Of a stretch of 64,000 nucleotides of DNA, positions 45,992 through 53,688 are shown piece by piece; positions within the stretch are counted from its first letter, which is position 1, and each line of letters begins with the position of its first letter. The notes below the pieces were generated by a model. The model was not told the origin of the DNA, did not search any database, and was given only the letters and a program-made list of their open reading frames with translations. The stretch covers positions 1 to 64,000 of the forward strand of contig NZ_AXWW01000050.1 of assembly GCF_000482865.1 (NCBI RefSeq), written 5' to 3'. The stretch comes from Actinokineospora inagensis DSM 44258. Lineage in GTDB: Bacteria > Actinomycetota > Actinomycetes > Mycobacteriales > Pseudonocardiaceae. The position numbers and the translations under genes are program-made.

Positions 45992-47116
45992 TCAGGCGGC
46001 CGGTTCGCGGACCACCTGGGCGCGGACGGCCCGTAGGACGTGGTGGTCGACGGTCGCGCAGTCGGCCGCCAGCCAGGTGCCGACCTCCTCGACGAACGAG
46101 CCCGGTGTCATCAGCGAGACGCCCCGACCGGCGGCGGGGTCGGTGGTCACCTCGCCGGAACGGCTGGGGTAGACCAACACGACGCCGCGGACCTGCACGC
46201 CCGGCAGGTGCTCCCCGAACGCCGCCACCGCGGTGGACAGCTCCGTCGACCCGCCCCGGAACGCGTGGTCGTTGCGCCACAGCGACCCGTCGTCGTCGAT
46301 CTCGTAGTGCCCGGGTAGCCACAGCTTCGACTCGACCAGCACGAGCCGGTGCCCGCACAGCACGGCGTGCTCGACGTCGGCGAACACCGACCCCGGTGTG
46401 GACAGCCCGTGGAACACCCGCGCCCCCGGCAGCCGACCCAGGTAGGTGACCAGCATGTCCGCGGTCAGCCGCTCACCCACCGGTTCGACGTCGGCGACGC
46501 CGAACACCGTGCGCTCGCCGAATTCCGCCAGCGCCGCCCGCTGCGCCTTCACCGCCGCCGCGTACAACCGCCCGAGCCGTGCCGCGACCGCGATCGCCGC
46601 CGCGATCAACCCCAGCCAGCTCACCAGCAGCACCGGCGGCAGCCACTCCGGCAGCAGCAACGGCACGGCCAAGACGACCGCGGCCACGCCGATCCCGATG
46701 GCGGGCGCGTGCCCGGGGGTTCGCACGTACCCGATGCGCGGCTGGTGTTTCGTCAAGTGCCACCACGGCAACGACGTGGGTGGCACGTCGCAGCCCTCCG
46801 GGATGTACGCGGGCTCGTCGCGGTACATCCGCCGCTTGGGCCGGGGCGCGGGCGGCGGTGGCTTGGGCTCGGCGATGCCCGAGTCGTACTCGGCGCGCCG
46901 CCGGGGGTCGGACAGCGTCTCGTAGGCGGACTTCAACAGCCGGAACGTGCCCGCCGTGCCACCCGCGTCGGGGTGCATGACCTTGGCCAGCGCCCGGAAC
47001 GCCGACTTGATGTCCGCGGCACCGGCGTCCCGCCGCACCCCGAGCAACTCGTAGTAGTCGACCTCGTCCAGCCTGCTCGCCTCCCTCGCGCCGGACAACG
47101 GTAGCGGAGCGATCAC
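45992..47116 (-). CDS. J-domain/TM/NERD fusion protein
   Basis: A 374-aa protein with an unusual order. A DnaJ-type J domain (residues about 19-85, DYYELLGVRRDAG...VMHPDAGG with the HPD triad) comes first. A Pro-rich linker and two membrane helices (about 155-205, IGIGVAAVVLAVPLLLPEWLPPVLLVSWLGLIAA) follow. Last is a NERD (nuclease-related) domain with the acidic core FADVEHAVLCGHRLVLVESKLW. NERD domains are thought to cut DNA, and a J domain would recruit an Hsp70. The start is the GTG at 47116, overlapping the previous stop by 4 bp. It is the last gene of a four-gene minus-strand unit. Confidence 0.8.
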   Translation of the reverse strand: MIAPLPLSGAREASRLDEVDYYELLGVRRDAGAADIKSAFRALAKVMHPDAGGTAGTFRLLKSAYETLSDPRRRAEYDSGIAEPKPPPPAPRPKRRMYRDEPAYIPEGCDVPPTSLPWWHLTKHQPRIGYVRTPGHAPAIGIGVAAVVLAVPLLLPEWLPPVLLVSWLGLIAAAIAVAARLGRLYAAAVKAQRAALAEFGERTVFGVADVEPVGERLTADMLVTYLGRLPGARVFHGLSTPGSVFADVEHAVLCGHRLVLVESKLWLPGHYEIDDDGSLWRNDHAFRGGSTELSTAVAAFGEHLPGVQVRGVVLVYPSRSGEVTTDPAAGRGVSLMTPGSFVEEVGTWLAADCATVDHHVLRAVRAQVVREPAA

Positions 47117-48243
47117 GGTGCGCGGAGCAGCACCTCGGCCACCGCGCCGACAGTGGTCCAATCGGCGCAGTCGGACGAAACCAGGTCCCGGACGCGCAAG
47201 ACGACCGGGTGCGTGATCTCCGAGCCGTCCACAACCGGCGCGGCACAACGCAAGGAGTCCATTTCCGCGGCGGTCAACTCGACGGAGAACACCGCCTGCT
47301 GGTGCGTGCTCATCGTGGCCGCGAGTTGCCGCGACGAGTGCGCCACCAACCGGTCCGGTGGGATCGCCAGCCCCGTTTCCTCGCCGAACTCAAGCGCGGC
47401 AAGGGAAATCGGTTCGACGACGTCGGGATGCGATCCGCTGGGCAACTCCAGCACGAACCCGGTTCGCGCCGAAGGGCGGAATTCCCGGACGAGCACAACC
47501 TCGGTGTCCCACGGGGTTTCCCCGGGCAGATAGGCGACGACGGCGGCCAGATCGGGCCGGGACAGCACTATGTCGCCGGCCTTGACCCGGTTCTCGGCCG
47601 CGACCCACATCCACACCCGCAGCGCCCAGAACACAATCGGTCCGGTCACCGGGAAAACCCACACCTGCCGCGCGTCGTCGAGCCGGTTCTCGCCCTGTGA
47701 CGACAACCACCGCCGGAATCCTGGTGTCCGCCACACCCGCAACGGTACGAACCGTTCCCCACCGCGCCGCGAAGCACCTTCGCCCAGCGCGTCGAGAGCG
47801 AGTCCGATGGTGCCGGACAGCGTGTCCGCCAACGGAATCCCGACATCGCCCGCGTAAGCGCGCTGGTAGCGCACACTTGGCGCGTCCGGCGGGGTCCCCA
47901 GCACGGCCCGCCCGGAGTCCTTCCACCGCCCGAACTCGTCATTGGTGGTGAGCGCGGGCATGACGGCGCTGCGCGGAATCCAGAACAGGACGACATCCGC
48001 GCGGTCACCCCAGCGCAATTCCCACGTCCGCTGGTGCGCGTAGTCCGGCCACACCCCGGTCGCGGGTTCCGGCACGAATACGACCAGAACACCGGGACCC
48101 GACCACCGCGCCTCGATCTCCGCCAACGCCGCGGGACGCCACGAGGGCACGTCGGGGGAACGCGGGGTCGGCCCCGCCAGGAACACGCTCGCCGACCATT
48201 CCGCTGGCGGGTCTTCACCCGCGTGAACCACGAAAACCGTCAC
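47113..48243 (-). CDS. Nucleoside deoxyribosyltransferase-like/Nudix fusion
   Basis: A 376-aa protein. The N-terminal part (about 15-125) resembles nucleoside 2-deoxyribosyltransferase-like domains: VFLAGPTPRSPDVPSW, VLVVFVPEP, YAHQRTWELRWGDRADVVLFWIPR. The C-terminal part (about 215-340) is a Nudix hydrolase: GSHPDVVEPISLAALEFGEE with EETGL. The conserved Arg of the REUxEE box is Leu here (LEFGEE), while the metal-binding Glu residues remain. A nucleotide or NAD-like substrate is likely, but which is not shown. It starts at GTG 48243, 1 bp inside the permease stop, and overlaps the J/NERD gene by 4 bp. Confidence 0.75.
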   Translation of the reverse strand: MTVFVVHAGEDPPAEWSASVFLAGPTPRSPDVPSWRPAALAEIEARWSGPGVLVVFVPEPATGVWPDYAHQRTWELRWGDRADVVLFWIPRSAVMPALTTNDEFGRWKDSGRAVLGTPPDAPSVRYQRAYAGDVGIPLADTLSGTIGLALDALGEGASRRGGERFVPLRVWRTPGFRRWLSSQGENRLDDARQVWVFPVTGPIVFWALRVWMWVAAENRVKAGDIVLSRPDLAAVVAYLPGETPWDTEVVLVREFRPSARTGFVLELPSGSHPDVVEPISLAALEFGEETGLAIPPDRLVAHSSRQLAATMSTHQQAVFSVELTAAEMDSLRCAAPVVDGSEITHPVVLRVRDLVSSDCADWTTVGAVAEVLLRAP

Positions 48244-49226
48244 TAGCTTGTGATGTCCTTGGTGCGGAACCGGCGGGCGGCCAACAGCCCGAAGATCGCC
48301 GCGTAGGTCAGTGCGGAGAACGCGCCGCGGGTCATGTCGGACCAGTCGATGTCGGTGGAGATCAGGTCGGACCAGGCGAACGAGAAATGCGTCGGCAGGT
48401 AGTCGCGCGCGTTACCGAGGGCGGTGATCTGGTCGAGGATCTGCGACAGGATCGCCACCAGCACGGTGCCGCCGACCGCGCCGAGCGGCGCGTCGGTCGT
48501 CACGGACAGGAAGATCGCCAACCCGGCCACCCACAGCAGGTTCACCACGATGTAGACGACGGCGAACACCATGGCCAGCAACGAGTCCGAGAAGGTGATC
48601 GCGTCACCGGTCGGGCTCACCGCCTCGCCCGCACCGTAGAAGACCACCCCGACCAGCAGCGCCACCGCGGGCAGCAGGACGAGGGCGAACACCGACAGCA
48701 GACCGGACGTCAGCGCCTTCTGCCGCAGCAGCCGCCCGCGCGGGATCGGCATCGCCAGCAGGTACTTCAGGCTCGACCACGACGCCTCCGAGGCGATCGT
48801 GTCGCCGAAGAACAGCGCCACGATCATCGGCAGCAGGAAGCTCCCGGCCGCGAACAGCACGAACACCACGAAGTTCGGCGCGCTCGCCGTCGCCAGGTCG
48901 ACGAACCCGCCGGACCGCTGGTTGTTTCCGTTCTTCCCGAACTCGAACGCCGCCCACAGGATGAACGGCAGCAGCACCAGGAACCCGAGCAGCAACTGGG
49001 TTCGCCGCCGCCGCAACTGCCGGGCCAACTCGACCCGCAGCGGCAGCGTCCGCCCCTGCCGGAACCCGTTGACCGACCCGTCCGCGCCGGAACCCACGTG
49101 CTCGTGCGACGCCGCGTCCACCATCTCGTCGATGGCCGCCGGATCGGTGTGCACCGTGCTCACGTTCTCGGTGCCGACGGTCGCGGGCACCGAGACCTTG
49201 GCCTTCACCTCGCCGTTCTCGCTCAC
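48243..49226 (-). CDS. ABC-2 type transporter permease
   Basis: A 327-aa permease. A cytoplasmic N-terminal 75 residues rich in Asp/Val/Glu precede six or so membrane helices (LLLGFLVLLPFILWAAFEF, FVVFVLFAAGSFLLPMIVALFFG, SGLLSVFALVLLPAVALLVGVVF, MVFAVVYIVVNLLWVAGLAIFL and others). This is the ABC-2/ABC2_membrane type. It is the partner of the ATPase domain fused in the preceding gene (4-bp overlap). Substrate unknown. Confidence 0.85.
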   Translation of the reverse strand: MSENGEVKAKVSVPATVGTENVSTVHTDPAAIDEMVDAASHEHVGSGADGSVNGFRQGRTLPLRVELARQLRRRRTQLLLGFLVLLPFILWAAFEFGKNGNNQRSGGFVDLATASAPNFVVFVLFAAGSFLLPMIVALFFGDTIASEASWSSLKYLLAMPIPRGRLLRQKALTSGLLSVFALVLLPAVALLVGVVFYGAGEAVSPTGDAITFSDSLLAMVFAVVYIVVNLLWVAGLAIFLSVTTDAPLGAVGGTVLVAILSQILDQITALGNARDYLPTHFSFAWSDLISTDIDWSDMTRGAFSALTYAAIFGLLAARRFRTKDITS

Positions 49227-52075
49227 GCCGACGGCTCCTCTCCGACCAGTTGCAGGAACGCGTCTTCCAGGCGCCGCCGCGGCCCCGCCTGCTCCACCGC
49301 CACCCCGGCCCGCACCAGCGTGGCCAGCGCCGCCGACCGGGGTAGCCCGTCCAGGTCCGCGTGCACGAGGTCGCCCTCGACCGTGACCGCCTGAACGCCG
49401 GTGACCCCGTGCAGCGCCGCCGCGGCCGCCGTCGGGTCGTCGACCCGGAAGGTGGCCTCGCCGCCGCCCGCCACGATGTCCTCGACCGCGCCCGCCGCGA
49501 CCAGCCTGCCCTTGTGCATGACCACCACGTGGTCGCAGGCCTGCTCGACCTCGGCCAGCAGGTGGCTGGACACCACCACCGTGCGCCCGGTCGCGGCGTA
49601 CCGGCGCAGCACCTCGCGCATCTGGTGGATCTGCGGCGGGTCGAGGCCGTTGGTCGGCTCGTCGAGCACCATCAGGTCCGGGAAGCCGAGCATGGCCTGC
49701 GCGATGGCCAGCCGCTGGCGCATGCCCTGGCTGTACGTGCGCACCTTCCGGTCGACCGCCGCGCCGAGGCCCGCGATCTCCAGCGCCTCGTCGAAGTGCG
49801 CCCGCTCCGCCGGTCGGCCGGTCGCCGCCCAGTACAGGTCCAGGTTCGCCCGGCCGGACAGGTGCGGCAGGAACCCGGCGCCCTCAACGAACGACCCGAT
49901 CCGGGAGAGCACCGGGGCGCCCGCGCGGACCCGGTGCCCGAACACCCGGATGGTGCCGCCGGTCGGCCGGATCAGGCCCATCAGCATCCGCAGCGTGGTC
50001 GTCTTGCCCGCGCCGTTCGGGCCGAGCAGCCCGAGCACCTGCCCCGGCTCCACCCGGAACGACAGCGAGTTCACCGCCTTCAACCCGCCCGGGTACGACT
50101 TCGACAGGTCCTCGATCACCAGCGGCACGTCCGCCAGGTCCGGGTCGACGTCGTCCTCGCGGCGGCGCCGCAGCACACCCCAGACGACCGCGGCCAGCAC
50201 CAGGACCAGCACGACCGCGATCCCGATCAGCGGGGTGGCGGGCGGCGCGGTGCTCGACCGGGTACCCGGCACCACCGGGACCGCCAGTTCACCGCCGGGG
50301 GCCAGGGAGATCTTGTACGCGGCGGACGCGGTCTGCGCCGCGTACGCCTGGTCCGTGGTCGAGATCGCCAGCTCGATCCGGTGGTCGGCCTCGATCGGGC
50401 GCACGATCCCGGGCAGCGACACCGCCACCTCGACCGGCGACCCGTCCGCGGGCAGCGGGGGAGTGCGCAGCGCGGACACCGCCGACCCCGGCAGCGTCCG
50501 CGACCCGTCCGAGCCGACGTCGTACAGCTTCGCGAACAGCACCGCCCCGTCCGGGGCGCCGCCCGTCGCGCTCGACACCTTGAGCTGGACGGTGCTCGCG
50601 CCCGCGATCAGCAACTGCGATGTCATCGGCTCGCTGCGGAACCGCGCCACCTGCCCCGGCAGGTCGATCGCGACCCGGCCGGAGAGCCGCGACGAGCCGC
50701 CGAGCACCGAGCCGAGCCCAGGCATGCTGGAGATCGCGCCCGGGTTGCCGCCCGGCGGGTTCACCACCGTCTGCTCGCGCCCTGACACGGGGATCTCGCG
50801 CCGCTGCGCCGCCTGGCCACCGCCGAGCCCCGGGTACGCGCCCGCGCTGACCGTCCGCACCGACGGGGCGCCCTGGGCCCTGAGCGCTCCCTGCACCGCG
50901 TACTCGAAGCCGGTGCCCGGGTCGGTGCCCTTGCCGCGCAGGTGGAAGTCGAACCAGTCGGCGATCTCCCCGCGCAGTTCCGGGCCCGGGTTGCCGCCGT
51001 CGTGGCCGCCGGTGTACCAGACGACCTTGACCTTGCCGCCCGCCGCGCTGACCTGCCGCGCCGTGGCGTCCGCCTGGTCGAGCCCGAACAGGGTGTCCTG
51101 CTCGCCCTGCACCAGCATGGTCGGCTGGGTGATCTTGCTGGTGACCGACGCCGGGGAGACCCGGCTGAGCAGGTCGGTGGTCGCCTCGTCGGCCTTGCCG
51201 GTGGTCGCGACCTGCGCGTACGCCCGGCACACCGCCGGGGTGAACCGGCCGCACGGGTCGGCGGTGGCCTGCTGCCGCGCCCCCTCGCCCGCCGACGGGG
51301 TGTCCGGCACGGACACGGTCCCACTCGTCGACCCGGCGCTGTCGTCCTGCGTGCCCGCCTCGGCCGCGTCGCCGGTCGGGTTGGCCAGCCCGGCCGCCCC
51401 CATGCCCGCCGCGAAGAAGATGCCCGCCCAGGAGCGCTTGAAGACGCCGTTGGCGCTGTACGGGTTCGCGGCGGCCGTACCGGCGGCTTGGCCCGCGGAG
51501 TTCGGGATGAGCGCCTGGCCGAGGTCGTTGTAGGTGATCACCGGGGCCAGCGCGTCGACCCGCTTGTCCAGCCCGGCCAGCAGCAGCGACAGCGAACCGC
51601 CGTAGGAACCGCCGGTCACGCCCACCCTGGGGTCGCCGGGGCCGTCCTCGGTCACCTCGGCCTGGGTGGCCAGCCAGTCGACCAGTCCCCGCGCGTCGTT
51701 GACCTCGTAGTCCGGGTCGTTGAGCCCGATCTGCCCCTCGCTGCGGCCGAACCCGCGCGCCGACCAGGCGAGCGCGACGAACCCGCGCTGGGCCAGTTCG
51801 CGCGCGTCGGCGTCGACGCTTTGTTTGCTGCCGCCGAACCCGTGCGCGACCAGCACAGCCGGGGCGGGCGTCGTCTTGGGCAGGTACAGCGTCGTGTCGA
51901 GTCGGATCGGCTGGTCCCGGTCGGGTCCGCTCTGGACCGTCAGGAACGCCTCACGGGTGGTGACCGGCTCGGGCGCGCTGCCGGAGTTCAACCAGACGAC
52001 ACCGGCGGCCGCCAACACGACGACCACCGCCGCGACCAGGATCTGCCGGGGCTTCGGCCGGGGGATGGAGGGCAC
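49223..52075 (-). CDS. S15/CocE-like hydrolase fused to an ABC ATPase
   Basis: A 950-aa fusion. An N-terminal membrane helix (about 10-30) is followed by an outer alpha/beta hydrolase of the X-Pro dipeptidyl-peptidase / CocE type. Ser lies in VTGGSYGGSLSLL (near 155), Asp probably in VQGEQDTLFGL and His in YTGGHDGGNPG, with a jelly-roll part to about 610. A second helix (GIAVVLVLVLAAVVWGVLRRRRE) leads to an inner ABC ATPase: Walker A GLLGPNGAGKTTTLRM, signature YSQGMRQRLAIAQ and Walker B LMVLDEPTNG. The next gene encodes the permease. So export or import and hydrolysis of the same substrate are linked in one chain. The start is GTG or ATG near 52075. Confidence 0.85.
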   Translation of the reverse strand: MPSIPRPKPRQILVAAVVVVLAAAGVVWLNSGSAPEPVTTREAFLTVQSGPDRDQPIRLDTTLYLPKTTPAPAVLVAHGFGGSKQSVDADARELAQRGFVALAWSARGFGRSEGQIGLNDPDYEVNDARGLVDWLATQAEVTEDGPGDPRVGVTGGSYGGSLSLLLAGLDKRVDALAPVITYNDLGQALIPNSAGQAAGTAAANPYSANGVFKRSWAGIFFAAGMGAAGLANPTGDAAEAGTQDDSAGSTSGTVSVPDTPSAGEGARQQATADPCGRFTPAVCRAYAQVATTGKADEATTDLLSRVSPASVTSKITQPTMLVQGEQDTLFGLDQADATARQVSAAGGKVKVVWYTGGHDGGNPGPELRGEIADWFDFHLRGKGTDPGTGFEYAVQGALRAQGAPSVRTVSAGAYPGLGGGQAAQRREIPVSGREQTVVNPPGGNPGAISSMPGLGSVLGGSSRLSGRVAIDLPGQVARFRSEPMTSQLLIAGASTVQLKVSSATGGAPDGAVLFAKLYDVGSDGSRTLPGSAVSALRTPPLPADGSPVEVAVSLPGIVRPIEADHRIELAISTTDQAYAAQTASAAYKISLAPGGELAVPVVPGTRSSTAPPATPLIGIAVVLVLVLAAVVWGVLRRRREDDVDPDLADVPLVIEDLSKSYPGGLKAVNSLSFRVEPGQVLGLLGPNGAGKTTTLRMLMGLIRPTGGTIRVFGHRVRAGAPVLSRIGSFVEGAGFLPHLSGRANLDLYWAATGRPAERAHFDEALEIAGLGAAVDRKVRTYSQGMRQRLAIAQAMLGFPDLMVLDEPTNGLDPPQIHQMREVLRRYAATGRTVVVSSHLLAEVEQACDHVVVMHKGRLVAAGAVEDIVAGGGEATFRVDDPTAAAAALHGVTGVQAVTVEGDLVHADLDGLPRSAALATLVRAGVAVEQAGPRRRLEDAFLQLVGEEPSA

Positions 52076-52324
52076 GTGCCGAACCTATCCGCCGAATCCT
52101 GAGAGTGCTCTTTGTGTTCCCCCGCGGGCCGCGCCCCCGTCCAGCGGATGGATCTTGGGCGGTGGTCGCCCCGGCACTGTCCGCGATCAACGCAGGTGGG
52201 CGGGTGATCACGCGGGTTCCGGACCGCGCCCGGCAGGCCGTTTGTGATCCAGCCAACCGGGGAAACCCCCGGGTCGGGTGGTGCGCAGCGGCGAAACAGG
52301 GAAGAATCGGACATCGAGAAGTGT

Positions 52325-52432
52325 GTCGGAGGGGAGTATTCCTTCGCGCCGGTGTCGTCAGCACGGACCCCAGGGTCCCGGGACCGGCGGCCGTGATCGG
52401 GTCATCCGGAGGCGGCGGAAGAGACCTCCGGT
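52325..52432 (+). ncRNA. yybP-ykoY (manganese) riboswitch
   Basis: The leader of terC shows the conserved yybP-ykoY elements in order: GGAGGGGAGTA at 52326, GTCGTCAGCACG (52352-52363) and GGAAGAGACCTCC (52415-52427). P1 is CGGAGG (52325-52330) with CCTCCG (52423-52428). A second helix is CGCCGGT (52345-52351) with ACCGGCG (52381-52387). This class senses Mn2+ and controls Mn exporters of the TerC/MntP kind, which fits the next gene. The 3' P1 strand ACCTCCGGTT (52422-52431) is also an exact 10-nt complement of AACCGGAGGT (52450-52459), which contains the terC ribosome site. Translation control by alternative pairing is likely. Confidence 0.82.
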
Positions 52433-52449
52433 TGTCGGCGTGTGTCCGT

Positions 52450-52466
52450 AACCGGAGGTTTGTCCC
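52450..52466 (+). promoter_or_regulatory. terC ribosome binding site and riboswitch switch region
   Basis: AACCGGAGGT carries the Shine-Dalgarno GGAGG (52454-52458), 8 bp before the ATG at 52467. It is perfectly complementary to 52422-52431, the 3' strand of riboswitch helix P1, so P1 formation and sequestration of this site exclude each other. Confidence 0.75.
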
Positions 52467-53546
52467 ATGGTTGTCCCCGTCTGGGCGTGGTTCGCCACGA
52501 TCGGTGGCCTGCTCGTGCTCCTGGCCGTCGACCTGTTCATCGTGGATCGGCACCCGCACGAGGTGACGGTGGGCGAGGCGGGCCGCTGGGTCGCCTTCTA
52601 CATCGCCTGCGCCGCCCTGTTCGGCGGTGTCATCTGGGCCTTCGCGGGCGGCGCGCACGCCGGTGAGTTCTTCGCCGGGTACATCACCGAGTACTCGTTG
52701 TCGGTGGACAACTTGTTCGTCTTCCTCATCATCATGTCCGCGTTCAAGGTGCCGGTGATACACCAGCACAAGGTGCTGTTGATCGGCATCCTGCTGGCCA
52801 TGGTCATGCGCGGCGGGTTCATCGCCGTCGGCGCGGTCGCGATCGCGAAGTTCAGTTGGGTCTTCTACCTCTTCGGCGCGTTCCTGATCTACACGGCGTG
52901 GAACCTGTCCCGGCAGGGCCTCGGCGGCAGCGGTGACGACGACGATGACTACCACGAGAACGCGCTCACCCGGCTGGCCCGCAAGGTCCTCCCGGTGACC
53001 GAGAGCTACGACGGCGCGAACTCGTTCGTCAAGCGCGGCGGCAAGCTGTTCGTCACCCCGATGTTCATCGTGATGATCGCCATCGGCACCGCGGACCTGC
53101 TGTTCGCTGTGGACTCCATCCCGGCCATCTTCGGCCTCACCAAGCACCCCTTCCTGGTCTTCGCCGCCAACGCGTTCGCCCTGATGGGGCTGCGCCAGCT
53201 CTACTTCCTGCTCGGCGGTCTGCTGCGCAGGCTGGTCTACCTCTCGGCCGGTCTCGCGGTCATCCTCGCGTTCATCGGCGTGAAGCTGGTGCTGGAGGCG
53301 TTGCACGACAACTCGCTGCCGTTCCTCAACGGCGGCGAGCCGATCGGGGTGCCGGTGCCGGACATCCTCGTGTCGCTGGCGGTCATCGTGGGCGTGCTGG
53401 CCATCACCACGGTGGCCAGCCTGCTCAAGTCCAAGCGGGACGAAGCGCGGGCGATCGCGGCGGGAACCGCCGAATCCACGGCGACTGATTCCCCCGCCCG
53501 GGAATCCGCGACCGAATCGGGTGAACCGGTGGAACACCGGCACTGA
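52467..53546 (+). CDS. terC: TerC/Alx-family manganese exporter
   Basis: A 359-aa integral membrane protein of the TerC family, with about eight to nine helices. Family hallmarks are an acidic residue in the first helix (VLLAVDLFIVDRHP), GYITEYSLSVDNLFVFLII and GTADLLFAVDSIPAIFGLT. These acid and Asn residues are thought to bind the metal ion. The DDDDDYHEN loop and the polar C-terminal tail are cytoplasmic. The riboswitch upstream points to Mn2+ efflux. The ATG at 52467 has a clear Shine-Dalgarno. A U-rich terminator follows. Confidence 0.9.
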   Translation: MVVPVWAWFATIGGLLVLLAVDLFIVDRHPHEVTVGEAGRWVAFYIACAALFGGVIWAFAGGAHAGEFFAGYITEYSLSVDNLFVFLIIMSAFKVPVIHQHKVLLIGILLAMVMRGGFIAVGAVAIAKFSWVFYLFGAFLIYTAWNLSRQGLGGSGDDDDDYHENALTRLARKVLPVTESYDGANSFVKRGGKLFVTPMFIVMIAIGTADLLFAVDSIPAIFGLTKHPFLVFAANAFALMGLRQLYFLLGGLLRRLVYLSAGLAVILAFIGVKLVLEALHDNSLPFLNGGEPIGVPVPDILVSLAVIVGVLAITTVASLLKSKRDEARAIAAGTAESTATDSPARESATESGEPVEHRH

Positions 53547-53590
53547 GCGGAACCCCGACAGTCCGGCTTGGCGGTCGGCCGGTCCACCCG

Positions 53591-53625
53591 GAAAAGCGGT
53601 CCAAACCCATGCACAACCGCTTTTC
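53591..53625 (+). terminator. Intrinsic terminator after terC
   Basis: A stem GAAAAGCGGT (53591-53600) with ACCGCTTTTC (53616-53625), a 15-nt loop and a T-rich right arm. This is one of the few terminators here with a U-like tail. Confidence 0.75.
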
Positions 53626-53688
53626 TGTGGACGAGTGGGAATAATCGAGGGGTCCTGGGGATTACGGAAACTCGGGTACGGTCATCGC

